A stretch of 64,000 nt of DNA from Streptomyces tsukubensis. Lineage in GTDB: Bacteria; Actinomycetota; Actinomycetes; Streptomycetales; Streptomycetaceae. Location of the stretch: assembly GCF_009296025.1 (NCBI RefSeq), contig NZ_CP045178.1:310001-374000 (forward strand), written 5' to 3'. Positions 41,721-50,617 of this stretch are shown piece after piece. The translations under genes and the position numbers were made by a program. The notes below the pieces were generated by a model. The model did not search any database, was not told the DNA's origin, and was given only the letters and a program-made list of their open reading frames with translations. Numbering within the stretch: the first letter of the stretch is position 1; the number at the start of each line of letters is the position of its first letter.

Positions 41721-41764
41721 GCGGACCTCACCGAAGGGTCAGGCGGACCTCACCGAAGGGTCAG
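41721..41764. repeat. Perfect 22-bp tandem duplication at a gene end
   Basis: GCGGACCTCACCGAAGGGTCAG occurs twice head to tail (41721-41742 and 41743-41764). The second copy contains the stop codon of the leftward oxidoreductase gene; the first copy lies just downstream of it. Confidence 0.9.
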
Positions 41765-43009
41765 AGTGACCGGGCCTCCGCGCGGGTCAAGGCCCTTGAG
41801 GACGGACCAGGGAACCCGGAAGACCCGGCCGGGGGCGGCGGGCCAGGGCAGGGTACGCCGGGCCACGACGCGTCCGTCCTGGACGACCGCGACGCGCGGC
41901 ACCCGGACGAGTCGGTCCGTCCAGAGCAGCAGGCGGCCGCGGGGCGGAGCGGGGTCGCCGGGGCGCAGGAGCCCTGGCGACACCCACCGCAGGGGGGCCT
42001 CCGCCAGGAGGCGTACGCCGTGCGCCGGGGCCGGGCGGGGGGACCCGGACAGCCAGGACTCGACCTGGCGCGCCACGTGTGCTCCGTCGAGCGCGGCCAC
42101 GTCCGCGGTGTCGACCGGGTGGAGGAGGTTGCCCACGGCGAAGACGCCCGCGCGGCTGGTGCGCAGCGACGTGTCGACCAGGGGGCCGAGCGTTCCGGTG
42201 TCCAGATCGAGTCCGGCGGCGCGGGCGAGTTCGTTGTCGGGGATCCAGTCACCGGTGAAGACGACGGTGTCGCACTCGACCGTACGGCGCGCGCCCGTGT
42301 CGAGGTCTTCGAGTTCCACGGCTTCGACCCGTCCCCGGCCCTGGATCCGGGTGACGCGGCCGCGGTGGGCGACGGGGACACGCAGCAGTGCCCGCCCCGC
42401 CGCGTTGAACGCCGCGTAGGACTCCGTCCTCGGGTACCGGCTGACCATCAGCCCGGTCTCACAGCCCGCCTCGCGGAGGGTGACCACGGCGGACCAGCTC
42501 ACGAGTTCCCCGCCGACGACGACGGCCCGACGGCCGACGGCCCTGTGGTGGAGGTGCACCTCGTTCTGCAGTTGCCCGGTCGTGTAGACGCCCGCCGGCC
42601 GGTCGCCGGGGATACGGCGCGCCGCGCGCGGACGTTCACGGGCACCCGTGGCGAGGACGACGGCGCGGGCCTCGACGCGTCGGCGCCCCCGCGGGCTGGT
42701 GAATTCGACGGCGTGGTCCCCCGTCCAGTGGGTGACGGTGGCCTCCGTGAGGAGGGTGGCGCCCGCGGTCAGGGCGCGGCTGACGAGGTGGCGGGCGTAC
42801 GCCGGGCCGGTCATGACTCTCCGCAGGTCCCGCATGCCGTAGCCGATGTGGTCGCTGTGGCGGGGGATGCCTCCCGCGATCTCCTCCCGGTCGAGGACGA
42901 GGACTTCCCCGGCGACGCGGGGGGCCAGGGCGGCCGCGGCGGTGAGGCCGGCGGGGCCGCCTCCGATGATCAGGACCTCGGGGGTGAGGACGGTGGGGGT
43001 GGTGGTCAT
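41750..43009 (-). CDS. FAD/NAD(P)-dependent oxidoreductase (GlpB-like)
   Basis: 419 residues from ATG 43009 (AGGTGA upstream), 7 bp after the previous gene. FAD motif LIIGGGPAGLTAAAAL, NAD(P) motif AVVVGGELVSWSAVVTLREA (GxGxxS variant), and ATGARERPRAAR. C-terminal GVFAVGNLLHPVDTADVAALDG is the third FAD contact. The last 70 residues are a separate beta-rich region. In many bacteria this type partners a GlpA-like flavoprotein and a small DUF1667 protein to oxidise polyol phosphates; no DUF1667 gene is seen here. Third gene of the polyol operon. Confidence 0.85.
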   Translation of the reverse strand: MTTTPTVLTPEVLIIGGGPAGLTAAAALAPRVAGEVLVLDREEIAGGIPRHSDHIGYGMRDLRRVMTGPAYARHLVSRALTAGATLLTEATVTHWTGDHAVEFTSPRGRRRVEARAVVLATGARERPRAARRIPGDRPAGVYTTGQLQNEVHLHHRAVGRRAVVVGGELVSWSAVVTLREAGCETGLMVSRYPRTESYAAFNAAGRALLRVPVAHRGRVTRIQGRGRVEAVELEDLDTGARRTVECDTVVFTGDWIPDNELARAAGLDLDTGTLGPLVDTSLRTSRAGVFAVGNLLHPVDTADVAALDGAHVARQVESWLSGSPRPAPAHGVRLLAEAPLRWVSPGLLRPGDPAPPRGRLLLWTDRLVRVPRVAVVQDGRVVARRTLPWPAAPGRVFRVPWSVLKGLDPRGGPVTLTLR

Positions 43010-43016
43010 CAGGGGT

Positions 43017-44486
43017 TCACCTCGGGCCGGGGCGCGCGTCGGGGGATCCGGCACAGCCGTGTTCTGTCAGGTACTGGTGGACGGCGGCGCCGCAGAAGAA
43101 CCCCTGGCAGCGGCCGTTCATGGCGCGGGTGCGGCGGCGCAGTCCTTCGAGGTTCCTGGCGGGCAGTGGGGTGGCGAACGCGTCGCGGATCTCACCCGAG
43201 GTGACGCGTTCGCAGAAACAGACGACCTTGCCGTACGCGGGGTCCGCGGCGATACGGTCGGCGTCCTGGTAGGGGCGCACGGTCGCCTCACCGAGGTTGG
43301 GCATGACGGGCGGCGGAGGAAGGTCGGTACGGGGAGTGAGGCCGAGGCCCGCCTCTTCGAGGAGATCGCGGACGTGTTCCGCGATGGCGAGCCCGGCGGT
43401 GAGCCCGGTCGAGCGGATCCCGCCGACCAGAAGGTAACGCCGGCCGGGCGTGGGCTCGATGAGGTAGTCGCCGTGGTCGATGGCGGCCCTGAGTCCCGCG
43501 TAGGACGCGGTCACCTCCTCGGTGAGCAGGCGGGGCATGAGGCGCTCGCCCTTCTCCAGCAGGAAGGCGAAGCCGTCCTCCGTGGTGCCGGTCGCCGTGC
43601 GGTCGGTGAGGTCCTGGGAGGTGGGGCCGAGCATGATGTTGCCGTAGATGGTCGGCGAGATGAGCACCCCCTTGCCTCGGGAGGTGGGTACGGGCAGGAG
43701 GATCCTGTCGGTCAGCGGGCGGGCGAGCTTGTCGAAGACGAGGAGTTCACCTCGGCGCGGGGTGACGGTGAAGCGGTCGTGGCCGAAGAGCGCGTCGACA
43801 CGGTCGGCGCCGAGCCCCGCCGCGTTGACGACCCAACGGGCCCGCAACGTACCGCCGGTGGTGGTCACCGTGGTGGTCTCGGCCTCCACCGAAACGGCGG
43901 TCACCGCGTGGTTGAGGAGGACGGGGACGCCTCGCCGCCGTGCGTCGGTGGCCAGGGCGAGGTTGGTGGTCCAGGTGCAGATGATCGACTCGCCGGGGAC
44001 GGTGAGACCGCCGAGGGCCCCGGCTCCGAGGGAGGGCACCCGCGTGTAGACCTCGTCCGCGCCGATGAGCCCGCACTGGTCGTAGCCGTTGCGTGCGGCC
44101 TTCTCCTGGAGGGCGGGCAGGGCCGCGAGTTCCTCGTCGTTCCACGCGACGAGGAGTGCTCCGGTGTGCTCGACCGGGATGCCTGTCGCCTGCGCGTACG
44201 CGGACAGCAAGTGGTAGCCGCGCCGTACGAGGCGGGACTCCAGGGTGCCGGGGGTCGCGTCGAATCCGGTGTGCAGGATCGCGGTGTTGGCCTTGCTGGT
44301 GCCGTCGCCGACGTCGTCGCGTGCCTCGACGAGTGCGACCGAGAGGTGGTGTCCTGCCAGTTCGCGGGCGATGGCAGAGCCGACGATGCCCGCGCCGATC
44401 ACCACCACGTCGTGGACCGGGGGTAGGGGCGCGTCGGGGGCGGAGGGCTCGCCGGGGCTCGGTGCCTGCGGCGGATGGTCGGTCAT
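43017..44486 (-). CDS. FAD-dependent glycerol-3-phosphate dehydrogenase-like protein with BFD-type Fe-S tail
   Basis: 489 residues from ATG 44486 (AAGGGAG upstream), overlapping the kinase stop. DAO-fold N-terminus VVVIGAGIVGSAIARELAGH, then NTAILHTGFDA, VVNAAGLGADRVDALFGHD and LLVGGIRSTGLTAGLAIAEH. The C-terminal 90 residues carry a bacterioferritin-associated-ferredoxin-like [2Fe-2S] site: VVCFCERVTSGEI and GRCQGFFC. This matches GlpA-like enzymes rather than GlpD. It would oxidise the phosphate made by the kinase and pass electrons through the Fe-S domain to the GlpB-like partner. Confidence 0.88.
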   Translation of the reverse strand: MTDHPPQAPSPGEPSAPDAPLPPVHDVVVIGAGIVGSAIARELAGHHLSVALVEARDDVGDGTSKANTAILHTGFDATPGTLESRLVRRGYHLLSAYAQATGIPVEHTGALLVAWNDEELAALPALQEKAARNGYDQCGLIGADEVYTRVPSLGAGALGGLTVPGESIICTWTTNLALATDARRRGVPVLLNHAVTAVSVEAETTTVTTTGGTLRARWVVNAAGLGADRVDALFGHDRFTVTPRRGELLVFDKLARPLTDRILLPVPTSRGKGVLISPTIYGNIMLGPTSQDLTDRTATGTTEDGFAFLLEKGERLMPRLLTEEVTASYAGLRAAIDHGDYLIEPTPGRRYLLVGGIRSTGLTAGLAIAEHVRDLLEEAGLGLTPRTDLPPPPVMPNLGEATVRPYQDADRIAADPAYGKVVCFCERVTSGEIRDAFATPLPARNLEGLRRRTRAMNGRCQGFFCGAAVHQYLTEHGCAGSPDARPGPR

Positions 44487-45916
44487 GCGAGTTCTCCCTT
44501 GCGGGGAGCGGCCTCGGCGGCCGTCTCCCATGTCCTGCGGAAGTGCGCCGCCCGGTCGGCGGACCAGGCGGGTTCGTACACGGACACCGGTTCCCAGTGA
44601 CCGAGCGCCTCACGGGGGCTGAGCGCGGGGTCGAGGGAGAGCCTGGCCAGCGCCGCCGCGCCGAGGGCGGTGGCGTGGGCTGAGGGGTAGATGTCCACGG
44701 GCAGCTGCGCGATGTCGGCCTGGGCCTGCATGAGGGTTCTGCTGCGGGTCAGTCCGCCGTCGGCGCGCAAGCGGGTCAGCGGTGCGCCGAGGTCGTCCCC
44801 GACCAGGCCGCACACGGTGGCGACCTGGGCGGCGATGCCCTGCAGTACGGCGAGTACGAGGTGTTCCCTGCCGGTGGACAGGGTCATCCCCGCGAAGGTG
44901 GCGGTGGCGTCCCCCCGCCACCAGGGGGCGGCGAGCCCCGCGAGGGCGGGAACGCACAGGGTTCCGTCGCTCTCGCGCGCCGCCACGGTGTCGAGTTGGC
45001 TCGCCGACGCGATGAGGCCGAGGTTCTGCAGCCAGCGGACGGCGGAGGCCGCGGTGTACACCTGGCCGTCGACGCAGTACCGCGTGGAGTGCTGGGTACG
45101 CCAGGCGACCGAGGTGGTGAGCCCTGCCGCCGACCGCGGGGCGGTGTTCCCGGTGTTGGCCAGCAGGAACGCGCCCGTTCCATAGGTGCACTTGGCGGTG
45201 GCGCTCTCCAGGCATCCCTCGGCGAAGAGCGCGGCCTGCTGGTCGGTGACCAGTCCGGTGACCGGTATGGGGCGCCCGAAAGCCGTGGTGGTGCCCACCG
45301 TCTCGGCGCAGTCGACGATCCGTGGCAGTCGTTCGTCGCCGAGACCGAACAGCGCGGTCAGCTCGGGGTCCCAGGTGAGCGAGTCGAGGTCCATGAGCAG
45401 TGAACGGCTCGCGGTGGCGGCGTCGGTGACGTACTCGCCTGTCAGTCGGTGGACGAGCCAGGTGTCCACCGTGGTGACCACACCTTCTGTGGTGACGTCA
45501 CTGCGCAGCCACGCCATCTTCGGAGCGGAGAAGTAGGGGTCGAGGACGAGTCCTGTGCGTGCGGTGACCCAGGGGGCGTGTTCTTTCAGTCTCGCGCAGA
45601 CGGGCTGGGCACGGCGGTCCTGCCAGACGATCGCCGGGGACAGCGGGGCGCCGGTGCGCGGATCCCAGGCCAGGACGGTCTCGCCCTGGTTGGCGAGTGC
45701 GACCGCGTCGACGGGGCGCCCTGCCCGAGCGAGGGCGGCGCGTCCCGCGGTGAGGACGGAGTCGAGCAGCGCGTGCGGATCCTGCTCGACTCCGCCTCCG
45801 GGCAGGTAGGAGGGACGCAGTTCGACTTCGGCGAGGGCGATCGTCGCGCCGTGCTCGTCGACGACGACCGCTTTCGTGCCGGAGGTTCCCTGGTCGATGG
45901 CGAGGACGGTACTCAT
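44483..45916 (-). CDS. FGGY family carbohydrate kinase (glycerol kinase-like)
   Basis: 477 residues from ATG 45916 with GAAGGA upstream; the frame stays open to 47377 but that part is antisense. FGGY N-domain LAIDQGTSGTKAVVVDEHG, VEQDPHALLDSV, ALANQGETVLAWD, IVWQDRRAQPVC, and catalytic-base region TGLVTDQQAALFAEGC. C-domain ATP motif LRADGGLTRSRTLMQAQADI. Close to glycerol kinases, but with a shorter length and changes that leave the polyol open (glycerol, erythritol or other). First structural gene of the operon under the DeoR-type regulator. Confidence 0.9.
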   Translation of the reverse strand: MSTVLAIDQGTSGTKAVVVDEHGATIALAEVELRPSYLPGGGVEQDPHALLDSVLTAGRAALARAGRPVDAVALANQGETVLAWDPRTGAPLSPAIVWQDRRAQPVCARLKEHAPWVTARTGLVLDPYFSAPKMAWLRSDVTTEGVVTTVDTWLVHRLTGEYVTDAATASRSLLMDLDSLTWDPELTALFGLGDERLPRIVDCAETVGTTTAFGRPIPVTGLVTDQQAALFAEGCLESATAKCTYGTGAFLLANTGNTAPRSAAGLTTSVAWRTQHSTRYCVDGQVYTAASAVRWLQNLGLIASASQLDTVAARESDGTLCVPALAGLAAPWWRGDATATFAGMTLSTGREHLVLAVLQGIAAQVATVCGLVGDDLGAPLTRLRADGGLTRSRTLMQAQADIAQLPVDIYPSAHATALGAAALARLSLDPALSPREALGHWEPVSVYEPAWSADRAAHFRRTWETAAEAAPRKGELA

Positions 45917-46089
45917 CGGTTGTGTCCTTCGGTCGTCGGGCCGTAGCCGGGGCCCGGACGGAGGGGAAGCGGTGGTCACGCGGGGGTTCCATGGGACGGA
46001 CGGGGTCCTGATCCGCCAAGACGCGGGGCGCTCCGGTCGGTGGCTCCCACGCAGGGAGGGCGCGCCGCGGAGCCTGGCCCCGTCGGGGA

Positions 46090-46863
46090 TCAGGCCGTGA
46101 TCACCACACCTCCCGCGCTCTCGACGGCCTCGACGAGTGCCGCGTCGGGGGCCCGGTCGGCGATGAGGCCGGCGCAGTCCGCGAATCCGCAGACGCGGTG
46201 CGGGGCCACGCGGCCGTATTTGTCGCCGTCGGCGAGGACGTAACAGAGCGCGGCCCTGGCGAGGATCGCTCTCTTGGTCGCGTTCTCCTCGTGGTGGAAG
46301 TCGGTGACGCCGGCGGTGGCGTCGATGCCACCGGAGCCGAGGAAGGCCAGGTCGGCGTAGAGGCCGGTGAAGAACTCCACGGTCAGGGCGCCGGAGAGCA
46401 CTTGATCGCCGCTGCGGAGACGGCCGCCGGGGATGAGCACCTCGGCGTGCGGGCGGGTGGAGATCTCGGCGGCCACGAGGAGCGAGGGGCTCACGACCGT
46501 CCCTCGGAACTCGTACGGGAGGGCGCGTGCCACCTGGAGGGCGGTCGTGCCCACGTCGATCACGACGGTCATGCCGGGGCGGATCAGCTCGGCCGCCGCC
46601 CGGCCGATCGCGGTCTTGGCCCGGGGGCTCGACGCGGACCGCTCGGTGAAGGGTGCCTCCTCGCCGCTGAGCCCGGGGACCGCCGCCGAGGTGGCGGCGC
46701 CGCCGCGTACTCGGACGAGCAGCCCCTGCCGCTCCATCTGCGCCAGGTCGCGGCGCACGGTCTCGGCCGAGACAGCGAGCCGTTCGGCCAGCTCTTCCGT
46801 GCTGATGGTGCCGCTCCGCTCCACTGCGGTGGAGATACGGCGGTGGCGTTCCGTTGGGAGCAT
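46090..46863 (-). CDS. DeoR/GlpR family transcriptional regulator
   Basis: 257 residues from ATG 46863. HTH_DeoR at 1-58 (ISTEELAERLAVSAETVRRD, then MERQGLLVRVRGGA) and a DeoRC sugar-phosphate sensor domain (MTVVIDVGTTALQVARAL, DLAFLGSGGIDATAGVTDFH, KYGRVAPHRVC). Such regulators respond to phosphorylated sugars or glycerol phosphate. It lies directly upstream of the kinase on the same strand (173-bp gap), the usual place for a local repressor. Confidence 0.92.
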   Translation of the reverse strand: MLPTERHRRISTAVERSGTISTEELAERLAVSAETVRRDLAQMERQGLLVRVRGGAATSAAVPGLSGEEAPFTERSASSPRAKTAIGRAAAELIRPGMTVVIDVGTTALQVARALPYEFRGTVVSPSLLVAAEISTRPHAEVLIPGGRLRSGDQVLSGALTVEFFTGLYADLAFLGSGGIDATAGVTDFHHEENATKRAILARAALCYVLADGDKYGRVAPHRVCGFADCAGLIADRAPDAALVEAVESAGGVVITA

Positions 46864-46903
46864 CCGGACCCTCACTGACTGTTTTCGTTGACAACTGACC
46901 GGC

Positions 46904-46943
46904 CTTGACTGAAAGTGTGGACACATGACCAACTCCAGTCAAG
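46904..46943. promoter_or_regulatory. Inverted repeat in the DeoR / SnoaL-like divergent region
   Basis: CTTGACTG (46904-46911) and CAGTCAAG (46936-46943) form exact 8-bp arms 24 bp apart. Related TTGAC and TGACTG words lie between 46871 and 46900. The cluster is 40 bp upstream of the DeoR start and is a candidate autoregulatory site. Confidence 0.5.
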
Positions 46944-47027
46944 AGCCGGCGCGCATGGAAGGTGGTGCCACGGGATGGGCGCCGGCGGCACGACCGACAG
47001 CGAGGAACCCCCAGAAAGGATCCGCGG

Positions 47028-48305
47028 ATGCCGACCCCCGAGCACGAGACCGGACCCACCCCCACCGCAGGACCGGAACGCCCCACCGCGGGACCGGAAC
47101 GCCCCACCGCGGGCCCGGAACACCCCGCCCCACGTACCACGGATCTCCCCACCCTCGGCGAGGGCGGGGAGGGGGAAGGGCGGCGCTTCATGCCGCCGGA
47201 CTTCTCCATAGCCCTCGCCTCCGGCAGGGGCGCGGACACACCTGGCCCCGATGGCCCTCTCCCCATCCCCGGGAACGGCGAGCGCCGCCAGCCGATGCGC
47301 GGGTTCGAGGAGGGGTACACCGACATCGTCGACTGGATCGTGCGCGTCACCCACCGCATCTGGGAGGACCAGGACATCGGCTACATCTACGACACCTACT
47401 CCCCCGGCTGCCGCATCCACGACGACACGGGGCTCAGCACGGGCGTCGAACAGCTCCTGGGCTCCACCCTGCAACGCGTTCACGCGTTCCCCGACTGCAG
47501 GCACTACGCCGACGACGTCATCTGGGCCGGTGACGACGATCGGGGCTTCATCACCTCGCACCGCGATGTCAACGTCGGTCACCACACCGGCCGCTGGAAC
47601 TGGGGCGAGCCCACCGGCAGGCGCCTCGACACATGGGTCATCGCCAACTGCGCCGTACGCGAGAACGAGATCTACGAGGAGTGGGTGCTCTACAACACCG
47701 GCTCCATCCTCAACCAGATGGGCATCGACGTGGTCGAGGCCGCCCGGCTCCAGGGCGCGCGACTCACGGGCCCGGTTCTCGACGGGACCCAGGCAGGTGA
47801 CATCGACCGCCTGCTCGGCGGTCGCAAACCACTCCCCTACCCCGCCCCCTCACGACGCGACGGCGCCGATATCGAGCACACCGTCAGGGCCCTCTTCCAC
47901 AACCTCTACAACCGCAGGGACCTCAGCGCGGTCGACCGCGCCTACACCCCGAACGTCCGCTGGTACGGGACGGGCGACCGCACCGGCTACGGCCGGAGCG
48001 ACGTCCGCACCTGGGCCCGCTCACTCCTCTCCACCTTTCCCGACCTGGGCACGCAGATCGACGACCTCCACTGGATGGGCAACGACCGCGAGGGCTACCG
48101 GGCGAGCGTCAGGTGGTCCGCCGTGGGCACCCATCGCGGACACGCCCTGTACGGAGCGCCGACGGGGCGGCGGGTGCATCTCTGGGGCATCACGCAGCTC
48201 TATATCGACCGGCACCACCGCATCACCGAGGAGTGGAACCTCTTCAACGAGTTCGCCATCCTCACGCAGCTCCTCCGGCCGGAACCGGCTCCGCTCACCC
48301 CCTGA
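47028..48305 (+). CDS. Protein with two SnoaL/NTF2-like domains
   Basis: 425 residues from ATG 47028 with AGAAAGGA upstream. The N-terminus has a heptapeptide repeat T-A-G-P-E-(R/H)-P three times (residues 13-33, encoded by 21-bp DNA repeats 47064-47126). Two ester-cyclase/SnoaL-like cone domains follow: residues about 100-260 (RIWEDQDIGYIYDTYSPGCR, THRDV-like SHRDVNVGHHTG) and about 285-420 (FHNLYNRRDLSAVDRAYTPN, VHLWGITQLYIDRHHRITEE). The family includes polyketide cyclases and small-molecule isomerases, but most members are uncharacterised. It is divergent from the DeoR gene; the relation to polyol metabolism is unclear. Confidence 0.75.
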   Translation: MPTPEHETGPTPTAGPERPTAGPERPTAGPEHPAPRTTDLPTLGEGGEGEGRRFMPPDFSIALASGRGADTPGPDGPLPIPGNGERRQPMRGFEEGYTDIVDWIVRVTHRIWEDQDIGYIYDTYSPGCRIHDDTGLSTGVEQLLGSTLQRVHAFPDCRHYADDVIWAGDDDRGFITSHRDVNVGHHTGRWNWGEPTGRRLDTWVIANCAVRENEIYEEWVLYNTGSILNQMGIDVVEAARLQGARLTGPVLDGTQAGDIDRLLGGRKPLPYPAPSRRDGADIEHTVRALFHNLYNRRDLSAVDRAYTPNVRWYGTGDRTGYGRSDVRTWARSLLSTFPDLGTQIDDLHWMGNDREGYRASVRWSAVGTHRGHALYGAPTGRRVHLWGITQLYIDRHHRITEEWNLFNEFAILTQLLRPEPAPLTP

Positions 48306-48340
48306 CACAGCCCTCGCCACCACGCCGCTGCGCCGACCCG

Positions 48341-48518
48341 GAGGAGCGGGACCTCGGCCTCCCTGACGCCCTGTACGACACGGTCACGCGGTCGATCCTG
48401 CCCGAAGGCGCCACTGCTCGCCGAGGGGGGCACGACCGCGGCGGCCGTCACGTTCCGCGCCGTCGTACCCGACCTCCCCCGGCCCACCGAAGTCGGGCGC
48501 GCCATTCCGTCCCAGTGA
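48341..48518 (+). pseudogene. Possible frameshifted gene remnant
   Basis: Two adjacent plus-strand frames have the codon bias of real genes but no start. One reads LGLPDALYDTVTRSILPEG up to about 48410. The other, shifted by +1, reads LLAEGGTTAAAVTFRAVVPD from 48414 and ends in TGA 48516-48518. Together they look like the tail of a decayed protein with one frameshift. No family recognised; chance bias cannot be excluded. Confidence 0.3.
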
Positions 48519-48556
48519 CCGGATCGCGTCACGCAGAGCTGGGGAGGGCGAGGGTG

Positions 48557-49888
48557 TCAGCGGGCGTAGACGGCGACGAAGTCCCTGGTGGCCTGCTCGT
48601 AGTAGCGGGTCGCCGGGTTCTCGAAGTCGAGGATGTTGGTGGGTTCCGGGTTGTGCGGGTCGCGGCTGCCGTCGTAGCTCATGAATGAGGGCCAGGCCCG
48701 GTTCATGTCGAGGGGCATGGCGCGTACGGCTCCGGCACGCTGCATGACGTTGGCCAGGGTGGGCGCGGTCAGGGCCTGCCCGACGACCATGATGATGTCG
48801 CCCTGGGCGGTGACGCCGACTCCGGACCGCTCGACGAACATGCGGCTCTGGTCGGTCGCCCCCCATTTGGCGTCATCGTCGATGTCGTCGACGACCTTGC
48901 CGTCGTCGACCATGAGTTCCAGGCACTGGCGCACACCCACGACGTCGGGTGTCATACGGACATCACGGCCCCAACTGCCGATCTTGATGGAGCCGTCCCG
49001 GTAGAAGACCTCCGAGGCCGTACCGTCCCGCAGTTCGCCCACTGTCTTGCCGTCGAGGTGGAAGCCACCTCGGGAACCTCCGTCGGTGATCTTGAATCCG
49101 CCGTTCCACGTGGCCAGCAGGCCTGTCCGTGCGCCCTCGGGGATGTTCGGCGGCGTCGCGAACTCCTCACCCGGCTCACGCAGCCCCGGGTGGAGCTGGA
49201 AACGGGTGTGTTTGCCGCTGATCCAGGCGACCGCCGCTTGGTAGGAGGTGTGATCGGAGTCGGGCCGCACATAGGTGCCCTGCACGAGGGGCCGGCCGTG
49301 CGCGCTCGCCAGTACACGCCACACCCCCTCACCTTCGAGAGCGGGGGTGACCAGTGGCTGAAGGGGTGCGTGGGGACGGATGTCGCTGTGCTCGGGGGCC
49401 GGGTGGGCCGTCGCCCTCATCCTGGCCAGGTCCTTCTGCGGCAGGGCGCCGCCGAGCCTCGGCGGGTCCATGGAGTACTTGGCGTTCTCCAACTGGTCGA
49501 CCACGACGCCCAATCGGTGCTCACGCGCCCATCCGGCCAGCCGCGCCGCCGTACTGTCCTGCCCCGGATAGGTGAGCGCCTCACCCACCGACCAGCCCAA
49601 CGAGCCCAGGCCCAGCGCCCCCACGACCAGGGCGCTCCGGGTCGCCAGCCGCCTCCTGCGGCGCTGCCGCGCGGTGACAGCACGCGAACGCCTCCACAGC
49701 CTGAGGGGACGCCTCTCCCCAGGGACCGATGGCGCGGCGGCCGGAGCGGACGGCTCGGTGGCCGGAGCCGTCGGCTCGGTGCCCGGAGCGGACGGCTCGG
49801 TGCCCGGGACTGACGGCGCGGCAGCCGTGGAGGCGGCAGGATCCTGATGCGGCTGCCCGTCCGACGCTGGACGTCGCGCTCCGGTCAT
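48557..49888 (-). CDS. Membrane-anchored phosphodiester glycosidase family protein
   Basis: 443 residues from ATG 49888. A Pro/Ala/Thr/Ser-rich cytosolic start (about 20-57) is built from imperfect T-E-P-x-A-P repeats. A single membrane segment follows a basic cluster (about 80-100). The rest is an extracytoplasmic NAGPA/DUF2233 domain: LLATWNGGFKITDGGSRGGF, GKTVGELRDG and MPLDMNRAWPSFMSYD. The family includes the uncovering enzyme of mannose-6-phosphate and bacterial exopolysaccharide enzymes, so a cell-envelope glycan role is likely. Confidence 0.85.
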   Translation of the reverse strand: MTGARRPASDGQPHQDPAASTAAAPSVPGTEPSAPGTEPTAPATEPSAPAAAPSVPGERRPLRLWRRSRAVTARQRRRRRLATRSALVVGALGLGSLGWSVGEALTYPGQDSTAARLAGWAREHRLGVVVDQLENAKYSMDPPRLGGALPQKDLARMRATAHPAPEHSDIRPHAPLQPLVTPALEGEGVWRVLASAHGRPLVQGTYVRPDSDHTSYQAAVAWISGKHTRFQLHPGLREPGEEFATPPNIPEGARTGLLATWNGGFKITDGGSRGGFHLDGKTVGELRDGTASEVFYRDGSIKIGSWGRDVRMTPDVVGVRQCLELMVDDGKVVDDIDDDAKWGATDQSRMFVERSGVGVTAQGDIIMVVGQALTAPTLANVMQRAGAVRAMPLDMNRAWPSFMSYDGSRDPHNPEPTNILDFENPATRYYEQATRDFVAVYAR

Positions 49889-50124
49889 CGTGTGCTCTCT
49901 TTCACCCCGGGGAACCAGTTGTCCGCACCTGCCCGCCACTGATCACATCGCCGGACTCGCGCATGAACCACCTATCGCGCCGGGGCGCGGAGCTAACACG
50001 TCCCACGAGGAGGACACCCGAACGAGTACGGGGAAACCCTGCATGGACCAGGGGCGTAGCCCCCCTTCCTCCGGGCCGTCCGCGCTCCGGCACGCCCCGC
50101 ACGCCACCGCACCGCCCCACACCG

Positions 50125-50159
50125 ACCTAAATGGACAGGTTTGCCTGCGTGTTTTAGGT
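50125..50159. promoter_or_regulatory. Nested palindromes before the MarR gene
   Basis: ACCTAAA (50125-50131) and TTTAGGT (50153-50159) flank CAGG (50136-50139) and CCTG (50144-50147), and both pairs are nearly concentric. The array ends 8 bp before the MarR ATG, the normal location of an autoregulatory MarR site. Confidence 0.6.
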
Positions 50160-50167
50160 TGAGGCGC

Positions 50168-50617
50168 ATGAGCGACGACATCGAGGAGCTGTCCCCTTCG
50201 GCAGCGCGGGCGGCGCGCGATGTACGGGTCGTACTCGGACGGCTGCGGCGCCGGGTACGCGATGCCTCGGAGGCCGATGACCTCACCCCCTCCCAGGCGT
50301 CCGTACTGGCGCGGCTCTCCAAGGACGGTCCTGCCTCGACCAGTGACCTGGCCTCGGTCGAGGGCGTACGTCCCCAGTCGATGGCCGCGACGGTCGCGGC
50401 GCTCGGCCGTCTCGGACTGATCGAACGGCGCCCCGACCCCGAGGACGGCCGCCGGCTCCACGTCATCCTCACCGTCGCCGGACGCGAGCGCGCCGAGGGC
50501 GACCGGCAGGCGCGCCAGGAGTGGCTGGCCCGAGCCCTCCAGGAGGGGTGTACCGAACGTGAGCGGCGGACCGTCGTCGAAGCGATGGCCGTCCTGGAGA
50601 AACTGATCCATCCGTGA
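50168..50617 (+). CDS. MarR family transcriptional regulator
   Basis: 149 residues from ATG 50168 with GAGG 3 bp upstream. Winged-helix core: LTPSQASVLARLSKDGPAST, LASVEGVRPQSMAATVAALG and the wing LIERRPDPEDGRRLHVILT. Helices at both ends form the dimer interface. It probably binds the nested palindrome upstream. No target gene is obvious; the methyltransferase 115 bp downstream could be co-transcribed. Confidence 0.93.
   Translation: MSDDIEELSPSAARAARDVRVVLGRLRRRVRDASEADDLTPSQASVLARLSKDGPASTSDLASVEGVRPQSMAATVAALGRLGLIERRPDPEDGRRLHVILTVAGRERAEGDRQARQEWLARALQEGCTERERRTVVEAMAVLEKLIHP

Noticed and set aside
45917..47377. Extension of the FGGY kinase frame to 964 codons
   Set aside because: The upstream part is antisense to or overlaps the DeoR and SnoaL-like genes and has no kinase similarity; the ATG at 45916 has a good ribosome site.
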